From: an uncultured Lachnospiraceae bacterium
GTDB taxonomy: Bacteria; Bacillota; Clostridia; Lachnospirales; Lachnospiraceae
Direction: 5' to 3'
Assembly (NCBI GenBank): GCA_944383545.1
Contig: CALWPY010000007.1
Span: 1-64,000 of the forward strand
DNA: 64,000 nt
This document shows, in pieces, positions 9,613 through 18,880 of this stretch. Numbering within the stretch: position 1 is the stretch's first letter; every line of letters starts with the position of its first letter. Made by a program: the position numbers and the translations under genes. The notes under the pieces were generated by a model. It ran no database searches. It was not told where the DNA came from and was given only the letters and a program-made list of their open reading frames with translations.

Positions 9613-10635
9613 TTAACCTAATTCAGCGAAATACTTGATTGTTCTAACCATCTGGCTTGTGTATGAATTCTCATTGTCATACCATGAAACAACCTGTACT
9701 TCATAAAGGTCATCAGCGATTGGAGCAACCATTGTCTGTGTTGCATCGAAGAGTGAGCCATAAGTCATACCAACGATATCTGAAGAAACAATCTGCTCCT
9801 CATTGTAGCCATATGACTCTGAAGCAGCAGCCTTCATAGCAGCGTTGATTCCTTCCTTAGTTACGTTCTCACCCTTAACTACTGCTGTTAAGATTGTTGT
9901 TGAGCCTGTTGGTACAGGAACTCTCTGTGCAGAGCCGATGAGCTTTCCGTTTAACTCAGGAATAACAAGTCCGATTGCCTTTGCAGCTCCTGTTGAGTTA
10001 GGAACGATATTAACTGCAGCAGCACGAGCTCTTCTTAAGTCACCCTTTCTATGTGGTCCGTCGAGTACCATCTGGTCTCCTGTGTATGCATGGATTGTTG
10101 ACATGATACCTGACTGGATTGGTGCATAATCATTAAGTGCCTTAGCCATAGGTGCAAGGCAGTTTGTTGTACATGAAGCTGCTGAAATAATCTTGTCATC
10201 AGGTGTTAATGTATTTTCATTTACGCTGAATACTATAGTAGGAAGATCATTTCCTGCAGGAGCGGAAATAACTACCTTCTTAGCACCTGCATCGATATGA
10301 GCCTGTGACTTAGCCTTTGAAACATAGAAGCCTGTACACTCAAGAACAACGTCTACGTCAAGTTCTCCCCAAGGAAGCTCAGCTGCATTAGCCATTGCAT
10401 AAATCTTTAAAGTCTTTCCACATACAGTGATTGTACCTGCTTCATCATCTGCTGAAACCTGGTCTGCATACTTGTACTTACCCTGTGATGAATCGTACTT
10501 TAATAAGTGAGCAAGCATAGAAGGCTTTGTAAGGTCGTTAATTGCTACAACCTCATATCCCTCTGCATCAAACATCTGTCTGAATGCAAGACGTCCGATA
10601 CGTCCAAATCCATTAATTGCTACTTTTACTGCCAT
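9613..10635 (-). CDS. gap: Glyceraldehyde-3-phosphate dehydrogenase, NAD type
   Basis: Oxidises and phosphorylates glyceraldehyde 3-phosphate to 1,3-bisphosphoglycerate in glycolysis. The product is 340 residues. The N-terminal Rossmann motif INGFGRIGR is followed by Asp34 in VAINDL, the acidic residue that favours NAD over NADP. The catalytic cysteine is Cys155 in [10 protein letters not shown] good promoter lies 68 bp upstream, and a terminator-like hairpin lies between this gene and pgk, so gap is probably transcribed both alone and with pgk-tpiA. The start ATG has a GGAGGAATT-type ribosome binding site. Confidence 0.97.
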   Translation of the reverse strand: MAVKVAINGFGRIGRLAFRQMFDAEGYEVVAINDLTKPSMLAHLLKYDSSQGKYKYADQVSADDEAGTITVCGKTLKIYAMANAAELPWGELDVDVVLECTGFYVSKAKSQAHIDAGAKKVVISAPAGNDLPTIVFSVNENTLTPDDKIISAASCTTNCLAPMAKALNDYAPIQSGIMSTIHAYTGDQMVLDGPHRKGDLRRARAAAVNIVPNSTGAAKAIGLVIPELNGKLIGSAQRVPVPTGSTTILTAVVKGENVTKEGINAAMKAAASESYGYNEEQIVSSDIVGMTYGSLFDATQTMVAPIADDLYEVQVVSWYDNENSYTSQMVRTIKYFAELG

Positions 10636-10702
10636 TTTTAATTCCTCCTGAATTTTGAATTAATTTATATATACTGTTTTTACACAGCAATGACCTGAAA
10701 AT

Positions 10703-10731
10703 ATAATAACTTTTTTCGTGTTAAAATTCAA
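10703..10731 (-). promoter_or_regulatory. Sigma-70-type promoter of gap
   Basis: On the minus strand, TTGAAT (10731-10726) and TATTAT (10708-10703) are separated by 17 bp, about 68 bp before the gap start. No operator-like repeat was recognised. Confidence 0.6.
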
Positions 10732-10791
10732 GCCTAAAAGTTTATTTTTACTAATTTTTTCCTCATTTTATACTTTTATACAACATTTAGC

Positions 10792-10821
10792 TTAACAAAC
10801 GCCCGGTATTTATGCTAAAAT
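10792..10821 (+). promoter_or_regulatory. Sigma-70-type promoter of the PHP phosphatase gene
   Basis: TTAACA and TAAAAT are separated by 18 bp. A TG dinucleotide just before the -10 region gives an extended -10 element. It lies 57 bp upstream of the ATG at 10878. Confidence 0.55.
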
Positions 10822-10877
10822 TTCTCTTGTAAACAGACATATCATGAAAAAGCAGATTAAAAAGGAGACAAAGTAAC

Positions 10878-11693
10878 ATGATTCCAGATTATCATCTTCA
10901 TTCATCTTATTCTGATGACTCAGAAGCAGATATATATGATATGGTAAAGTCGGCTCAGGAAAAGGGACTCACATCATTCTGTATAACAGACCATTATGAC
11001 AGAGACTACCCCGCCCACTATCCTGATGATTTTATTTTTGACCTTGACACCAAATCTTATATGATGGACATGCTTAAAATAAAGAAAGAGCTTGAGCCGA
11101 CGTTTGACATGCGTATAGGTATAGAGCTCGGAGTCATGCCTTCTACTGCCGAAGGCTTAAACAGCTTCACAAGCGAACATCCGGGTATTGATTTTGTTAT
11201 CGCTTCTACACATATTGTTGACAATGAAGACCCGTATTATCCGTATTTTTACGAAGGGCGCTCCGAAAAAGAAGCTTATGGCAGATATTTTGAAACCATG
11301 CTTTTAAATGTTTCAAAATTTGACGATTTCAGCGTATATGGACATTTAGATTACTGTGTAAGGTATGGTCCTAATAAAAATAAATACTTTGACATAAATG
11401 ATTACAAGGAGATATTTGAGGCCGCTTTTAAAATAATAATTCCTAAAGGAAAGGGAATTGAGATAAATACAGGCAGTCTTTACAGAGGTCTGGATGTACC
11501 ACATCCGCATAAAGACATTCTGAAACTTTATAAAGAAATGGGTGGAGAAATCCTCACCTTCGGAAGTGACGCACATTCACCGGAGCATATTGCATATGAC
11601 TTTTCCAATGCTGCCCTTCTAGCAAAATCACTCGGCTTTAAATATTACTGCACATACAATAAGCTTGTACCTGAATTTCATGAAATACCTTAA
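10878..11693 (+). CDS. hisJ: Histidinol-phosphatase family protein (PHP domain)
   Basis: Predicted to hydrolyse L-histidinol phosphate to histidinol, the penultimate step of histidine synthesis. The 271-residue product has PHP-domain metal ligands in order: DYHLHSSYSDD at residues 4-14, CITDHYD near 38, a central STHIVD, GHLDYC, and GSDAHSPEHI near the C-terminus. Length and motifs fit the HisJ/HisK type rather than polymerase-linked PHP domains. It stands alone, with its own promoter, a strong AAAGGAG ribosome binding site and a terminator shared with the convergent cysteine desulfurase gene. With no his genes nearby, a different phosphoester substrate is possible. Confidence 0.85.
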   Translation: MIPDYHLHSSYSDDSEADIYDMVKSAQEKGLTSFCITDHYDRDYPAHYPDDFIFDLDTKSYMMDMLKIKKELEPTFDMRIGIELGVMPSTAEGLNSFTSEHPGIDFVIASTHIVDNEDPYYPYFYEGRSEKEAYGRYFETMLLNVSKFDDFSVYGHLDYCVRYGPNKNKYFDINDYKEIFEAAFKIIIPKGKGIEINTGSLYRGLDVPHPHKDILKLYKEMGGEILTFGSDAHSPEHIAYDFSNAALLAKSLGFKYYCTYNKLVPEFHEIP

Positions 11694-11701
11694 AAATATA
11701 T

Positions 11702-11733
11702 CGGCTCATTCAGTATTAATACTGTATGAGCCG
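11702..11733. terminator. Bidirectional terminator between hisJ and the cysteine desulfurase gene
   Basis: Arms CGGCTCAT and ATGAGCCG (11702-11709 and 11726-11733) enclose a second palindrome at 11711-11724. T-rich sequence follows on both strands, as expected between two convergent genes. Confidence 0.85.
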
Positions 11734-11739
11734 TTTATT

Positions 11740-12927
11740 TTACACTTGTTTTCTTTTTAAAATCATATCTTCATATAAAGGCGACATACTTCTCAGCTTT
11801 TCAACTATATCCTTCAGACAGTCTATCGTATAATCAATTTCCTCTTTTGTATTTTCTTCTCCGAGAGTAAGCCTTAATGAGCCATGACATATATCATCCG
11901 GAAGTCCCATTGCTTTAAGAACATGGGACGGGTCAAGCGAGCCCGATGTACACGCTGAGCCACTTGAAGCACATATTCCGTTCATATCAAGCATTATAAG
12001 AAGTGATTCACCTTCTACAAACTGAAAGCTGAAATTTGCATTATTTGGAAGTCTTTTAAATCTGTGTCCGTTTAATCTTACATAGGGAATTTCAGAAAGT
12101 ACTCTGTCAATAAGACGGTCTCTTAACTCTGTTTCTTTCTTTATTCTTTCTTCCATATTTTCCATTGCAAGCTCAGCAGCCTTTCCCATTCCGATAATTC
12201 CCGGTACATTTTCCGTACCTGCTCTTTTTCCTTTTTCCTGATGTCCTCCATGAATAAAGCTTCCTATCTCTATTCCCTCTTTTATATATAAAAAGCCTAT
12301 CCCCTTAGGTCCGTTAAACTTATGACCGCTCGCACTCAGCATATCAATCTTCATTGCTTTCACGTCTATGGGAATCTGTCCATATGCCTGTACTGCATCG
12401 GTATGAAAAATAATATTATGTTTTTCTGCAATTTTACCGATTTCTTTAACAGGCTGAATAGTCCCTATTTCATTGTTTGCAAACATAACTGATATAAGAA
12501 TTGTTCTGTCAGTAATTGCACTTTCCAAATCAGCAATACTTATCATACCGTTTTCATCTACAGGCAGATAAGTCACCTCAACACCCTCCCTTTCCAGAAA
12601 CTTACATGTATTTAAAACCGCATGATGTTCTATCTGTGTTGTTATTACATGATTACCTTTCTTCCTTAATGCTCTTACGGTCTCCTTAACAGCCCAGTTA
12701 TCCGCTTCAGAGCCTCCCGCCGTAAAATAAATATCTTCCGGGTTTGCATTTATTAAATCTGCCACCGATATTCTTGCCCTGTTAATTGCTTCTTTATTAT
12801 TTGATGCAAATTCATATATACTCGACGGATTACCAAATTTTTCATTAAAATAAGGAATCATTTCCGACATTACTGCTGGACTTACGGCAGTTGTAGCAGC
12901 ATGGTCCAGATATATTAAATCTTTCAT
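11740..12927 (-). CDS. iscS: Cysteine desulfurase, IscS/NifS type
   Basis: A PLP enzyme that converts cysteine to alanine and passes sulfur to a protein cysteine for Fe-S clusters, tRNA thiolation or other thio-cofactors. In the 395-residue product the PLP-binding lysine is Lys203 in SASGHKFNGPKG. The persulfide-carrying cysteine is Cys326 in SSGSACTSGS, the short-linker class I form. The N-terminal LDHAATT is typical. No iscU, thiI or mnmA is adjacent, so the sulfur acceptor cannot be read from context. The neighbouring flippase gene diverges from it. Confidence 0.93.
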   Translation of the reverse strand: MKDLIYLDHAATTAVSPAVMSEMIPYFNEKFGNPSSIYEFASNNKEAINRARISVADLINANPEDIYFTAGGSEADNWAVKETVRALRKKGNHVITTQIEHHAVLNTCKFLEREGVEVTYLPVDENGMISIADLESAITDRTILISVMFANNEIGTIQPVKEIGKIAEKHNIIFHTDAVQAYGQIPIDVKAMKIDMLSASGHKFNGPKGIGFLYIKEGIEIGSFIHGGHQEKGKRAGTENVPGIIGMGKAAELAMENMEERIKKETELRDRLIDRVLSEIPYVRLNGHRFKRLPNNANFSFQFVEGESLLIMLDMNGICASSGSACTSGSLDPSHVLKAMGLPDDICHGSLRLTLGEENTKEEIDYTIDCLKDIVEKLRSMSPLYEDMILKRKQV

Positions 12928-13034
12928 TTTTTACTCCTTCCATTATTTTTTCAGCTAAACGGCCGTAAAGCATAAGTCATATTAAGCAAAACGCATAATA
13001 TAATAAAAACAAAGAACTTTTTAAGGTAAAAAAA

Positions 13035-14336
13035 TTGTCAAAAAGCGGAATTATTAAGGGTACCCTCATTCTTACAGCCGCAGGCATCATAGTAAAGCTC
13101 ATAGGATTCTATAATAGAATATTCCTTACCCGCCTGATTGGTGTTGCCGAACTTGGAGTTTATCAGCTTATATATCCGATATATCTTCTTGCCTTTGCCA
13201 TATGCTGTCATGGCACCCAGACGGCACTTACCAAGCTTGTCTCACATTATTTCGGAACGGGCAAATTTTGTCATGCCAAAAGAGCTCTTCAGATTGCCTC
13301 ATTTTACTGTCTGGCACTCAGTATACTTATAGGCTTATTGGTGTTTTATAATGCTGACTGGCTTGCTGTTAATATACTTAAAAATTCAGACTGCACCCTG
13401 CTTATAAAAATAATGGCTCCTGCCATACCCTTTGTATCCTTTAAGGGCTGCTTAAACGGATATTTTCTGGGTGTTCAGAAGCCTCAGTATAATGCAATTT
13501 CTCTTGTTTTTGAGCAGGTAGTCCGACTTGCTGTTACAATTCTTCTTTCATATACACTTTCAGAACAGTTTATTGATGCAACACTTGCTACCATTACCCT
13601 TACTGCAGGAGAAGCCTGTGCCTGCATAGTATCTGTAATAATATACTTTATTTCCGAGAAAAATATTTGTTTTACCGGATTTAAAGATTCGTTTCAGGTT
13701 GCCGGAAAACTCTTTAAAGATGCCGTTCCACTTACCGTTAATAAAACTGCTCTTACACTGCTTTCCAGTCTTGAGGCAGTTATGATGCCATCCATGCTGT
13801 TTATTTATTACAGGGATAATACAAGGGCAATGGAAGTATTCGGTATGGTTACGGGAGTTGTAATGCCGTTTCTTCTCTTTCCTGCCACAATTACAAATTC
13901 ACTTTCCACGGTACTTCTTCCTGAAGTTTCATATGCAAAGGCAAAGGGTAACAAAAATGCCATGAAAAAAGCCTACAAAGGAAGTCTGTATTTCTGCCTT
14001 TTTATGGGCATTGCGGCCTTTTTAGGATTTCTGGTTTTGGGAGAATTCTTAGGAAGTTTTATATTTGACAGTCACGAATCCGGAATCATGCTCCGTAACA
14101 CGGCCTTCTTATGTCCTTTAATGTATGTGTCCACAACAATGTCATCTATATTAAACGGAATGGATATGGTAGTGAGTAATCTTATATATCATATAATTTC
14201 AATAATCATACGTATAGTCTTTATTATCTTTTTAGTACCTTACTACGGAATATCCGCATATACTTTTGGAATTTTTATAAGCTACTGTATTCTTACCGCC
14301 TGCATACTTATCAGTATCAGCAGAAAACTAAAATAG
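13035..14336 (+). CDS. Polysaccharide/lipid flippase of the SpoVB/MurJ (MATE-like) superfamily
   Basis: A 433-residue multi-pass membrane protein with about 12-14 hydrophobic segments. It opens with KGTLILTAAGIIVKLIGF, the start typical of SpoVB and related lipid-linked oligosaccharide flippases of endospore-forming Clostridia. No catalytic motif is expected. It probably moves a lipid-linked cell-wall or spore-cortex precursor across the membrane; whether SpoVB itself or a general paralogue cannot be settled here. Translation starts at a TTG at 13035, with AAGG about eight bases upstream. A strong terminator follows the stop. Confidence 0.85.
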   Translation: MSKSGIIKGTLILTAAGIIVKLIGFYNRIFLTRLIGVAELGVYQLIYPIYLLAFAICCHGTQTALTKLVSHYFGTGKFCHAKRALQIASFYCLALSILIGLLVFYNADWLAVNILKNSDCTLLIKIMAPAIPFVSFKGCLNGYFLGVQKPQYNAISLVFEQVVRLAVTILLSYTLSEQFIDATLATITLTAGEACACIVSVIIYFISEKNICFTGFKDSFQVAGKLFKDAVPLTVNKTALTLLSSLEAVMMPSMLFIYYRDNTRAMEVFGMVTGVVMPFLLFPATITNSLSTVLLPEVSYAKAKGNKNAMKKAYKGSLYFCLFMGIAAFLGFLVLGEFLGSFIFDSHESGIMLRNTAFLCPLMYVSTTMSSILNGMDMVVSNLIYHIISIIIRIVFIIFLVPYYGISAYTFGIFISYCILTACILISISRKLK

Positions 14337-14353
14337 GTTTAAATGTATTAATT

Positions 14354-14389
14354 AAAAAAGGGAAGCGAATTTTAACGCTTCCCTTTTTT
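14354..14389. terminator. Bidirectional terminator between flippase gene and metA
   Basis: A 14-bp perfect stem (14354-14367 with 14376-14389) has A-runs on the left and T-runs on the right, so it works for both convergent genes. Confidence 0.9.
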
Positions 14390-14390
14390 A

Positions 14391-15296
14391 TTACAATACA
14401 TACGGAGTTACCTGATATACATAGTAATTAAGCCAATTCGTATAGAGCGTGTTTGCATGACACCTCCATGACTTTATCGGCGCTTCTTCAGGATTATCAT
14501 CAGGATAATAATTTACCGGAATTTCAGGATTTAATCCTCTTCCGATATCTCTCTTATATTCCTGGTCAAGAGTAAGTGTATCATACTCAGGATGACCTGT
14601 TACAAATATATTTTTACCTCCGTCTCCTATTATGAGATAAGGACCTGTAATCTTAGACTCCGATACAATTTCAAGTCTCGGATTGTTTACAATAGACTCC
14701 TTATCTACTCCGGTATATCTGGAATGAGGCACAAGGAAGGAATCATCAAAACCTCTTACAAGCGGTGTTCTTTTATGAAAGGTATAATGCTTATACACTC
14801 CCGAAAGTTTTTTAGGAAGGTCATATTTAGGCACACCGTACCTGTAATATAGTCCTGCCTGCGCTCCCCAGCATATATGTATGGTCGAAGTTACATTTTT
14901 TTCCGACCAGTCCATGATATGAGTGAGTTCTTCCCAGTATTCAACTTCTTCAAATTCCATTTTTTCAACAGGTGCTCCTGTAATTATAAGCCCGTCCCAT
15001 CTTCTGTTTTTTACTGCATCAAAGTCAGAATAAAACCTTTCCAGATGAGCAAGTGACGTATGCTTTGATTCATATGACATTGTTCTTATAAATGTTATAT
15101 TTACCTGAAGAGGAGTATTTGAAAGGCTTCTGAGTAACTGAAGCTCCGTATCCTCCTTTAATGGCATGAGGTTTAATATAAGTATGTCCAGAGGTCTTAT
15201 ATCCTGACTAAGCGCTCTGTTTTCATCCATTACAAATATATTTTCCTGTTCAAGTATTTTTTTCACAGGTAAGTCATTATCAATTTTTATAGGCAT
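14391..15296 (-). CDS. metA: Homoserine O-acetyltransferase, MetA type
   Basis: Acylates the homoserine hydroxyl at the start of methionine synthesis. The 301-residue product shows the catalytic triad of the family: Cys142 in HICWGAQAG, His235 and Glu237 in GHPEYD. Residue 111, in TGAPVEKMEF, is Glu; in this family Glu111 selects acetyl-CoA, while Gly111 in the enterobacterial enzyme selects succinyl-CoA. The gene is therefore called an acetyltransferase although many databases label MetA as succinyl. It begins two bases after the ligA stop, so it is the distal gene of a ligA-metA transcript; I see no SAM riboswitch. Confidence 0.93.
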   Translation of the reverse strand: MPIKIDNDLPVKKILEQENIFVMDENRALSQDIRPLDILILNLMPLKEDTELQLLRSLSNTPLQVNITFIRTMSYESKHTSLAHLERFYSDFDAVKNRRWDGLIITGAPVEKMEFEEVEYWEELTHIMDWSEKNVTSTIHICWGAQAGLYYRYGVPKYDLPKKLSGVYKHYTFHKRTPLVRGFDDSFLVPHSRYTGVDKESIVNNPRLEIVSESKITGPYLIIGDGGKNIFVTGHPEYDTLTLDQEYKRDIGRGLNPEIPVNYYPDDNPEEAPIKSWRCHANTLYTNWLNYYVYQVTPYVL

Positions 15297-15298
15297 TT

Positions 15299-17269
15299 TT
15301 AATACCCCTTTCTGTTAAGCTTTAAAAAATCCTCTTCCGTGATAATCGGAATGTTAAGACTTTTAGCCTTCTTATTTTTAGATGACTGCGAAGTAATATC
15401 ATTATTTATAAGGTATGAGGTCTTTCCGGTTACGCTTCCCGTAACCTTTCCTCCTCTTGATTCTATTAATTTTTTAAGCTCATCACGATTGGAAAAGGAA
15501 TTAAGAGAGCCGGTAATTACAAATGTAAGCCCCTCTAAATCCTGTTCATTTTCTTCCGTATCTATGACAAAGGTTATTTCCTTTAAGAGCTCATTTATCA
15601 CTTCCATATTCTCTTCATTTGCAAAATATCCTGTCATAGACTGCGCTATAACATCACCAATTCCGTCAATGTCCGTATACTCTTCAGGAAGTGCATTAAC
15701 TATCCTGTTCCAGTCATAATTAAAATGTCTGCATATTACCTTTGCATTGGAAAATCCCACATTAGGTATTCCCAGACCATATATAAAGCTGTCCATACCT
15801 GCATTTCTGGATTTATCCACTGCCTCCATAAGATTTTTATATGACTTTTCACCAAAGCCTTCCATTGCAGTAATTTCTTCGGCATAACGGCTGAGTCTGT
15901 ATATATCATACAGCTTTTTTATAAATCCTGCATCTATAAATTTTTCCAGTGTAGCTTCAGACATTCCGTCTATATTCATTGCATTTCTTGATACGAAATG
16001 TGTAAAAAGCTTAATGTTTTTTGCAGGGCAGCTTTTATTTGGACATACCAATGTTTCCACACCATTATCATTTTTTAAAACAGTACCCTCACCGCACGAA
16101 GGGCATTTATTTGGAATTTTCAGATTATTGCTTCTGGTCTTGTTCTCGGAAATCTGCGGAATAATCATATTTGCCTTATATACGGAAACCGTATCACCTA
16201 TTCCAAGCTCTAAGCTCTTAACTATACTTACGTTATGCAGGCTTGCACGGGAAACCGTAGTTCCCTCCAGGCTTACAGGGTCAAATACGGCTATCGGATT
16301 TATAAGACCTGTCCTTGACGGACTCCATTCCACCCTTCTCAATGTTGTATCAGCCTGTTCATCCGCCCATTTAAACGCTATTGAATTTCTTGGAAACTTT
16401 GCTGTCCTTCCCAGACTTTTTCCGTATTCCAAATCATCAAACGTAAGCACCAGCCCGTCGGAAGGAAAATCATTATCTGCAATTTTTTCTGCAAATTTCA
16501 TAACATTTTCTTCTATATTTCCTGCATTTACACGCTTGTACTCCACAATGTCAAAGCCCAAATCCTTTAAAAACAGAAATTCCTTTTCAAATGAATCATC
16601 AAATGTAGCATAAAGCTCCCTGTCCTCCGGCTCTGACATGGAAAATGCAAAGAAATGCACATTTCTATTTGCTGTAATTTCATTATTCAGCTGTCTTACA
16701 GAGCCACTGCATAAATTTCTGGGATTTTTATACTTTGCATCAACATCTTCTATTTCAGAATTTATCTTTTCAAAATCACTGTATTTGATAACTGCTTCTC
16801 CTCTTATTATAAGAGTGCCTTTATAGCTTATGCTTCTGGGAATATTTGCAAATACCTTTGCGTTGTTTGTGATAACTTCTCCCACTTCACCATTCCCTCT
16901 TGTGACCGCTTTACTTAACACACCGTCAGAATATGTGAGCACAACAGTAAGTCCGTCCATCTTCCATGAAAGTATTCCGTCTTTATCCTTTAACCAGTCT
17001 TTAAGAACATCTGTCTCCTTTGTTTTATCCAGAGAAAGCATAGGCGAAGCGTGAGCTTCCTTAGGCAGTTCACTTAAAATTTCATATCCTACATTTAAAG
17101 TCGGACTGTTTGACATTACAAAGCCCGTCTCCTTCTCAAGTAAAAGCAGCTCATCATATAAAGTATCATATTCTAAGTTGCTCATTATTTCCGTGTCTTC
17201 CTGATAATAAGCCTTTGATGCTTCATTTAAAAGCTTTACTAATTCCTTTATTCTGTTTGTCTTGTCCAT
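15299..17269 (-). CDS. ligA: NAD-dependent DNA ligase, divergent
   Basis: Seals nicks in duplex DNA using NAD. The 656-residue product has the N-terminal Ia region, the adenylation lysine Lys103 in SWKMDGLTV, an OB fold, a four-cysteine zinc finger (CPSCG..CPNKSC), helix-hairpin-helix repeats and a C-terminal BRCT domain (about residues 580-650). Some core motifs deviate: KMDGLT instead of the usual KxDGxA, and TRGNGEVGEVIT instead of TRGDGxxGEDVT. It may be a second, accessory LigA rather than the replicative one. It lies between an rRNA pseudouridine synthase gene and metA on one strand. Confidence 0.92.
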   Translation of the reverse strand: MDKTNRIKELVKLLNEASKAYYQEDTEIMSNLEYDTLYDELLLLEKETGFVMSNSPTLNVGYEILSELPKEAHASPMLSLDKTKETDVLKDWLKDKDGILSWKMDGLTVVLTYSDGVLSKAVTRGNGEVGEVITNNAKVFANIPRSISYKGTLIIRGEAVIKYSDFEKINSEIEDVDAKYKNPRNLCSGSVRQLNNEITANRNVHFFAFSMSEPEDRELYATFDDSFEKEFLFLKDLGFDIVEYKRVNAGNIEENVMKFAEKIADNDFPSDGLVLTFDDLEYGKSLGRTAKFPRNSIAFKWADEQADTTLRRVEWSPSRTGLINPIAVFDPVSLEGTTVSRASLHNVSIVKSLELGIGDTVSVYKANMIIPQISENKTRSNNLKIPNKCPSCGEGTVLKNDNGVETLVCPNKSCPAKNIKLFTHFVSRNAMNIDGMSEATLEKFIDAGFIKKLYDIYRLSRYAEEITAMEGFGEKSYKNLMEAVDKSRNAGMDSFIYGLGIPNVGFSNAKVICRHFNYDWNRIVNALPEEYTDIDGIGDVIAQSMTGYFANEENMEVINELLKEITFVIDTEENEQDLEGLTFVITGSLNSFSNRDELKKLIESRGGKVTGSVTGKTSYLINNDITSQSSKNKKAKSLNIPIITEEDFLKLNRKGY

Positions 17270-17294
17270 TCTGACACACTCCTGATTTAATTTA

Positions 17295-17996
17295 TTACCT
17301 TCCCGCCATATTTCTTAAAGTCTTTTCTTCTTCACGGCTGAGTTCCCGGTATTCACCAGGTTTTAAATTCCCAAGTCTTATGTTCATTACCCTTATTCTC
17401 TTTAAAAAGACTACCCTGTACCCAAAATAATCACACATTCGTCTTATCTGCCTGTTTAAACCCTGTGTAAGAATAATTTTAAATGTTCTTTCTCCTGTTT
17501 TTGTCACCTTGCATTTTTTTGTCACAACATCATCGAGCGGTACACCGTTTCTCATACCTGAAAGAAATTCTTCCGTAATTTTGTCATTTACTCTTACAAC
17601 ATATTCTTTTTCATGATTATTTACGGATTTTTGTATTGCATTTGAAAGCTCTCCGTCATTTGTAAGAAGGAGAAGCCCCTGGGAATCCTTATCCAGCCTT
17701 CCCACATAATTAAGCCTTACAGGATAACTTAATTTGTTGAAAATACTGTCTTTATCAGCCTCAGCCGAAGTACATACAAGTCCCAATGGTTTATTATATG
17801 CGATTATTACTTTTTTATCTGTTATTTTAACAGGCTTACCATTATATTCAACTATATCTTTGTCATAAACCTTTTCTCCCGGCTTTGCGGAAATTCCGTT
17901 TATTTTTACTCTTCCGGCTTCGATTTCAGAATCGGCTTTCCGTCTTGAGAGAATACCCGCCTCACTAAGATATTTATTTATTCTTATACCTTCCAC
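17295..17996 (-). CDS. rluF: rRNA pseudouridine synthase, RluF/RluB family
   Basis: Isomerises uridine to pseudouridine in large-subunit rRNA, or possibly tRNA. The 233-residue product has an N-terminal S4 RNA-binding domain (INKYLSEAGILSRRKAD) and the catalytic domain with its aspartate in YVGRLDKDSQGLLLLT. QGLNRQIRRM is typical of the RluB/E/F group. I chose the GTG at 17996, with AGGAGG eleven bases upstream; the longer in-frame N-terminus lacks a ribosome binding site and does not match the family. Exact target position is not deducible. It heads the group before ligA and diverges from the Lrp-type gene. Confidence 0.85.
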   Translation of the reverse strand: MEGIRINKYLSEAGILSRRKADSEIEAGRVKINGISAKPGEKVYDKDIVEYNGKPVKITDKKVIIAYNKPLGLVCTSAEADKDSIFNKLSYPVRLNYVGRLDKDSQGLLLLTNDGELSNAIQKSVNNHEKEYVVRVNDKITEEFLSGMRNGVPLDDVVTKKCKVTKTGERTFKIILTQGLNRQIRRMCDYFGYRVVFLKRIRVMNIRLGNLKPGEYRELSREEEKTLRNMAGR

Positions 17997-18163
17997 GAAA
18001 GTTACTTCCTCCTGTGTTTTAAAGCATATAAAGACTATATCATCATGCTTTCTTAAATGCAATTAACTATTGTGATTTGATTAAGAAAAGTTATCAATAT
18101 TAATTAAAATCTTACAAATGGCAGGTCAACCATGCCAAAAAATTTATTATTTTAAATTTAGGG

Positions 18164-18192
18164 TTGAAATAACTTAATTATTCTTATATAAT
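18164..18192 (+). promoter_or_regulatory. Strong sigma-70-type promoter of the Lrp-type regulator
   Basis: TTGAAA and TATAAT are separated by exactly 17 bp, 52 bp before the ATG. The rest of the 181-bp divergent region (18063-18243) is very AT-rich with no clear further element. Confidence 0.75.
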
Positions 18193-18243
18193 AATTCCAT
18201 GGCTTTCATGAGCCTCAAGAATAACTTCAGAGGTATATAGATT

Positions 18244-18732
18244 ATGGATAAGATTGACAAAAGAATTTTAAATTTATTACAGGAAAATGCACGGTATCCG
18301 CTGAAATATCTGGCAAGTAAGGTATTTCTTTCATCCCCTGCGGTTTCTGCAAGAATTGAACGTCTTGAAAGAAATGGCATAATTTCAGGTTATCATGCTT
18401 CAATCGACCCTATTTCTCTTGGCTTTCATATCACAGCTTTTATACATATGGCTCTTGACCCAAAGCAGAAGCCGGAATTCTATCCTTTTATTGATGCATG
18501 TCCTAATGTTTTGGAATGTGACTGTGTTACCGGAGCATATTCAATGCTTATAAAAGTATGCTTTCCAAGTACACTTGAGCTTGACTCATTTATCGGAAAA
18601 CTTCAGAAGTTTGGAAATACAGAAACACAGATTGTTTTTTCAACTCCTGTTCTTCCGAGAGGCGTTGATATTAATGCCGTTGATAATACAGATGACAATG
18701 ATTCAGATGACAATGATGACTTTATTGATTAA
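18244..18732 (+). CDS. Lrp/AsnC-family transcriptional regulator
   Basis: The 162-residue product has the N-terminal winged helix-turn-helix of the family (residues 1-60, MDKIDKRILNLLQENAR start) and a C-terminal RAM ligand-binding domain (about 65-140). It ends with an unusual Asp/Asn-rich tail of about 18 residues. Lrp-type proteins form octamers that respond to amino acids. The effector and targets are unknown; nothing adjacent is an obvious amino-acid gene. It has its own promoter and terminator. Confidence 0.88.
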   Translation: MDKIDKRILNLLQENARYPLKYLASKVFLSSPAVSARIERLERNGIISGYHASIDPISLGFHITAFIHMALDPKQKPEFYPFIDACPNVLECDCVTGAYSMLIKVCFPSTLELDSFIGKLQKFGNTETQIVFSTPVLPRGVDINAVDNTDDNDSDDNDDFID

Positions 18733-18748
18733 ATAATATAAAAAGCCT

Positions 18749-18785
18749 CAAAAGGGACACTTCTCATAAGGAAGTGTCCCTTTTG
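18749..18785 (+). terminator. Intrinsic terminator after the Lrp-type gene
   Basis: A perfect 15-bp stem (18749-18763 with 18771-18785, seven-base loop) contains the TTTTG arm on the right. It lies 16 bp beyond the stop codon. Confidence 0.85.
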
Positions 18786-18801
18786 ACGTTTGCAGATAAT
18801 T

Positions 18802-18863
18802 GCAAAGTACACTTGCTATTTTCTGCAAAGTGTGCTATGCTTATTTCGCAAAGTTAACTTTGC
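18802..18863 (+). promoter_or_regulatory. Three operator-like sites at 23-bp spacing overlapping the XRE promoter
   Basis: GCAAAGT half-sites begin at 18802, 18825 and 18848, exactly 23 bp apart. The third is a perfect 16-bp palindrome, GCAAAGTTAACTTTGC; the first two are degenerate versions. A promoter (TTGCTA at 18813, 17 bp, TATGCT at 18836) lies among them. The arrangement suggests cooperative autoregulation by the XRE protein encoded 18 bp downstream. Confidence 0.6.
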
Positions 18864-18880
18864 ATATGGAGGTGCATTAT

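Noticed and set aside
15297..15300. SAM riboswitch or T-box upstream of metA
   Set aside because: Only two bases separate ligA from metA, so there is no room for one.
18800..18880. N-terminal extension of the XRE gene from 18800
   Set aside because: It would run through the operator palindromes, has no ribosome binding site, and the extra residues do not fit XRE proteins.
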